This document shows positions 6,098-6,641 of a stretch of 6,641 bases of DNA, one piece after another; positions within the stretch are counted from its first letter, which is position 1, and each line of letters begins with the position of its first letter. The position numbers and the translations under genes are program-made. The DNA comes from Bacilli bacterium (GTDB taxonomy: Bacteria > Bacillota_I > Bacilli_A > RF39 > UBA660). The notes under the pieces were generated by a model, which saw only the letters and a list, made by a program, of their open reading frames with translations, was not told the DNA's origin and searched no databases. The stretch covers positions 1-6,641 of the forward strand of contig CAAETG010000191.1 in assembly GCA_900758895.1 (NCBI GenBank), in the 5' to 3' direction.

Positions 6098-6103
6098 TAT
6101 AAT
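6098..6103 (+). promoter_or_regulatory. -10 box of the DUF1016 gene
   Basis: A perfect TATAAT 31 bases before the ATG, with transcription expected near 6110. No good -35 box sits at the right distance: TTGAAA at 6081-6086 is only 11 bases away. The promoter may therefore be weak or need an activator. GGGAGAA (6121-6127) about nine bases before the ATG serves as ribosome-binding site. Confidence 0.45.
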
Positions 6104-6134
6104 AGAATTAATTTATGAATGGGAGAAAATTTAG

Positions 6135-6641
6135 ATGTATTTAACAATTGATAACCAAGAAATGATAGATGAAATCAAAGATATTATTTTAACTAGTAGA
6201 AAGAAAGTTACATATCAAGTTAATTCTACTATGATTTTGGCTTACTGGAATGTTGGGAGAGTTATTGTTGAACATGAGCAAAAAGGGAAAGTGAAAGCTG
6301 AATATGGAAAAGAAGTTATTAAAGAACTTTCTAGAGAACTCAGAAAATCATTAGGAACAGGATTTTCTGTTAGTAATTTATTTAATATGAAAAAATTTTA
6401 TATTACTTATCCAAAATTCCAGACAGTGTCTAGAAAATTGAGCTGGTCTCATTATTGTGAATTATTAAGTATTGAGGATAAGGATGAAAGAAATTTTTAT
6501 GAGAAAGAATGTGTTAATTCTAATTGGAGTGTTAGAGAACTTAAAAGGCAAATTAATACTTCTTTATTTGAAAGATTATTGCTTTCTTCTGGTGAACAAA
6601 ATAAAAAGGATGTTTATCGTTTATCTAAAAGAGGTCAAATA
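6135..6641 (+). CDS. DUF1016/YhcG-family protein, probable PD-(D/E)XK nuclease (partial)
   Basis: The first 169 residues of a gene that runs off the right edge. The visible part is the DUF1016 N-terminal domain of YhcG-like proteins: AYWNVGRVIVEHEQKGK and AEYGKEVIKELSREL (about residues 36-70), then GTGFSVSNLFNMKKFY (about 74-89), LSWSHYCELL (about 101-110), and NWSVRELKRQI (about 129-139). Family members carry a PD-(D/E)XK nuclease domain in the C-terminal half, which is not in the window, so the catalytic residues cannot be checked. Such genes are scattered by horizontal transfer and often sit near restriction-modification genes or in mobile islands; a role in DNA processing or defence is inferred from the family. 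The frame is open to the end, with no sign of decay. It is the only gene after the strong terminator at 5999-6037 and has its own ribosome-binding site. Confidence 0.88.
   Translation, partial: MYLTIDNQEMIDEIKDIILTSRKKVTYQVNSTMILAYWNVGRVIVEHEQKGKVKAEYGKEVIKELSRELRKSLGTGFSVSNLFNMKKFYITYPKFQTVSRKLSWSHYCELLSIEDKDERNFYEKECVNSNWSVRELKRQINTSLFERLLLSSGEQNKKDVYRLSKRGQI

Noticed and set aside
1..6641. CRISPR array, insertion sequence or transposase
   Set aside because: No regularly spaced repeats, no terminal inverted repeats flanking a transposase-like frame, and no such protein in any frame.

Overview
The window is AT-rich, with strong Shine-Dalgarno sequences, TTGACA/TATAAT-type promoters and U-tailed hairpin terminators. 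Every tryptophan I checked in the intact genes is read from TGG, so the standard bacterial code applies. Protein styles (a 7-TM sensor kinase, an MntE-like CDF exporter, a UcpA-like dehydrogenase) suggest an uncultured low-GC Bacillota, perhaps a gut Bacilli, Erysipelotrichia or Mollicutes-related lineage. The lineage is inference.

Left part (1-2815, minus strand). A membrane sensor histidine kinase runs off the left edge just before its last ATP-binding glycine box. Upstream of it is a roughly 470-residue PlsC-superfamily acyltransferase. The two are separate transcription units: a hairpin terminator overlaps the acyltransferase stop codon, and the kinase has its own extended -10 promoter. 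The acyltransferase promoter (near-consensus, extended -10) is divergent from the operon to its right.

Middle (2850-4736, plus strand). A tight three-gene operon encodes a UcpA-type short-chain dehydrogenase, a small single-pass membrane protein of unknown function, and a short FMN nitroreductase-family protein. Spacings are 1 and 2 nt, and a terminator follows. Two of the three genes are nicotinamide or flavin redox enzymes. Next comes a monocistronic cation diffusion facilitator whose metal-site residues (NxxxD and DxxxD) resemble manganese exporters.

Right part (5681-6641). This is the unusual region. Between the CDF gene and a truncated DUF1016/YhcG-type nuclease gene lie about 450 bases with no intact ORF. 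They contain a plausible extended -10 promoter, a compact block of much higher GC, and a strong terminator, as expected for a stand-alone RNA of about 300 nt. Read in one frame, the high-GC block encodes an Asn-rich peptide ending in NNTNGVRP. That pattern matches the variable/template repeats of diversity-generating retroelements (DGRs) that act on DUF6273/C-type-lectin-like ligand domains. Two stop codons interrupt the frame and no reverse transcriptase is in the window. The block could be a free-standing template-repeat RNA, a decayed variable repeat, or an unrelated structured RNA. The DUF1016 gene beside it fits an accessory or recently acquired segment.
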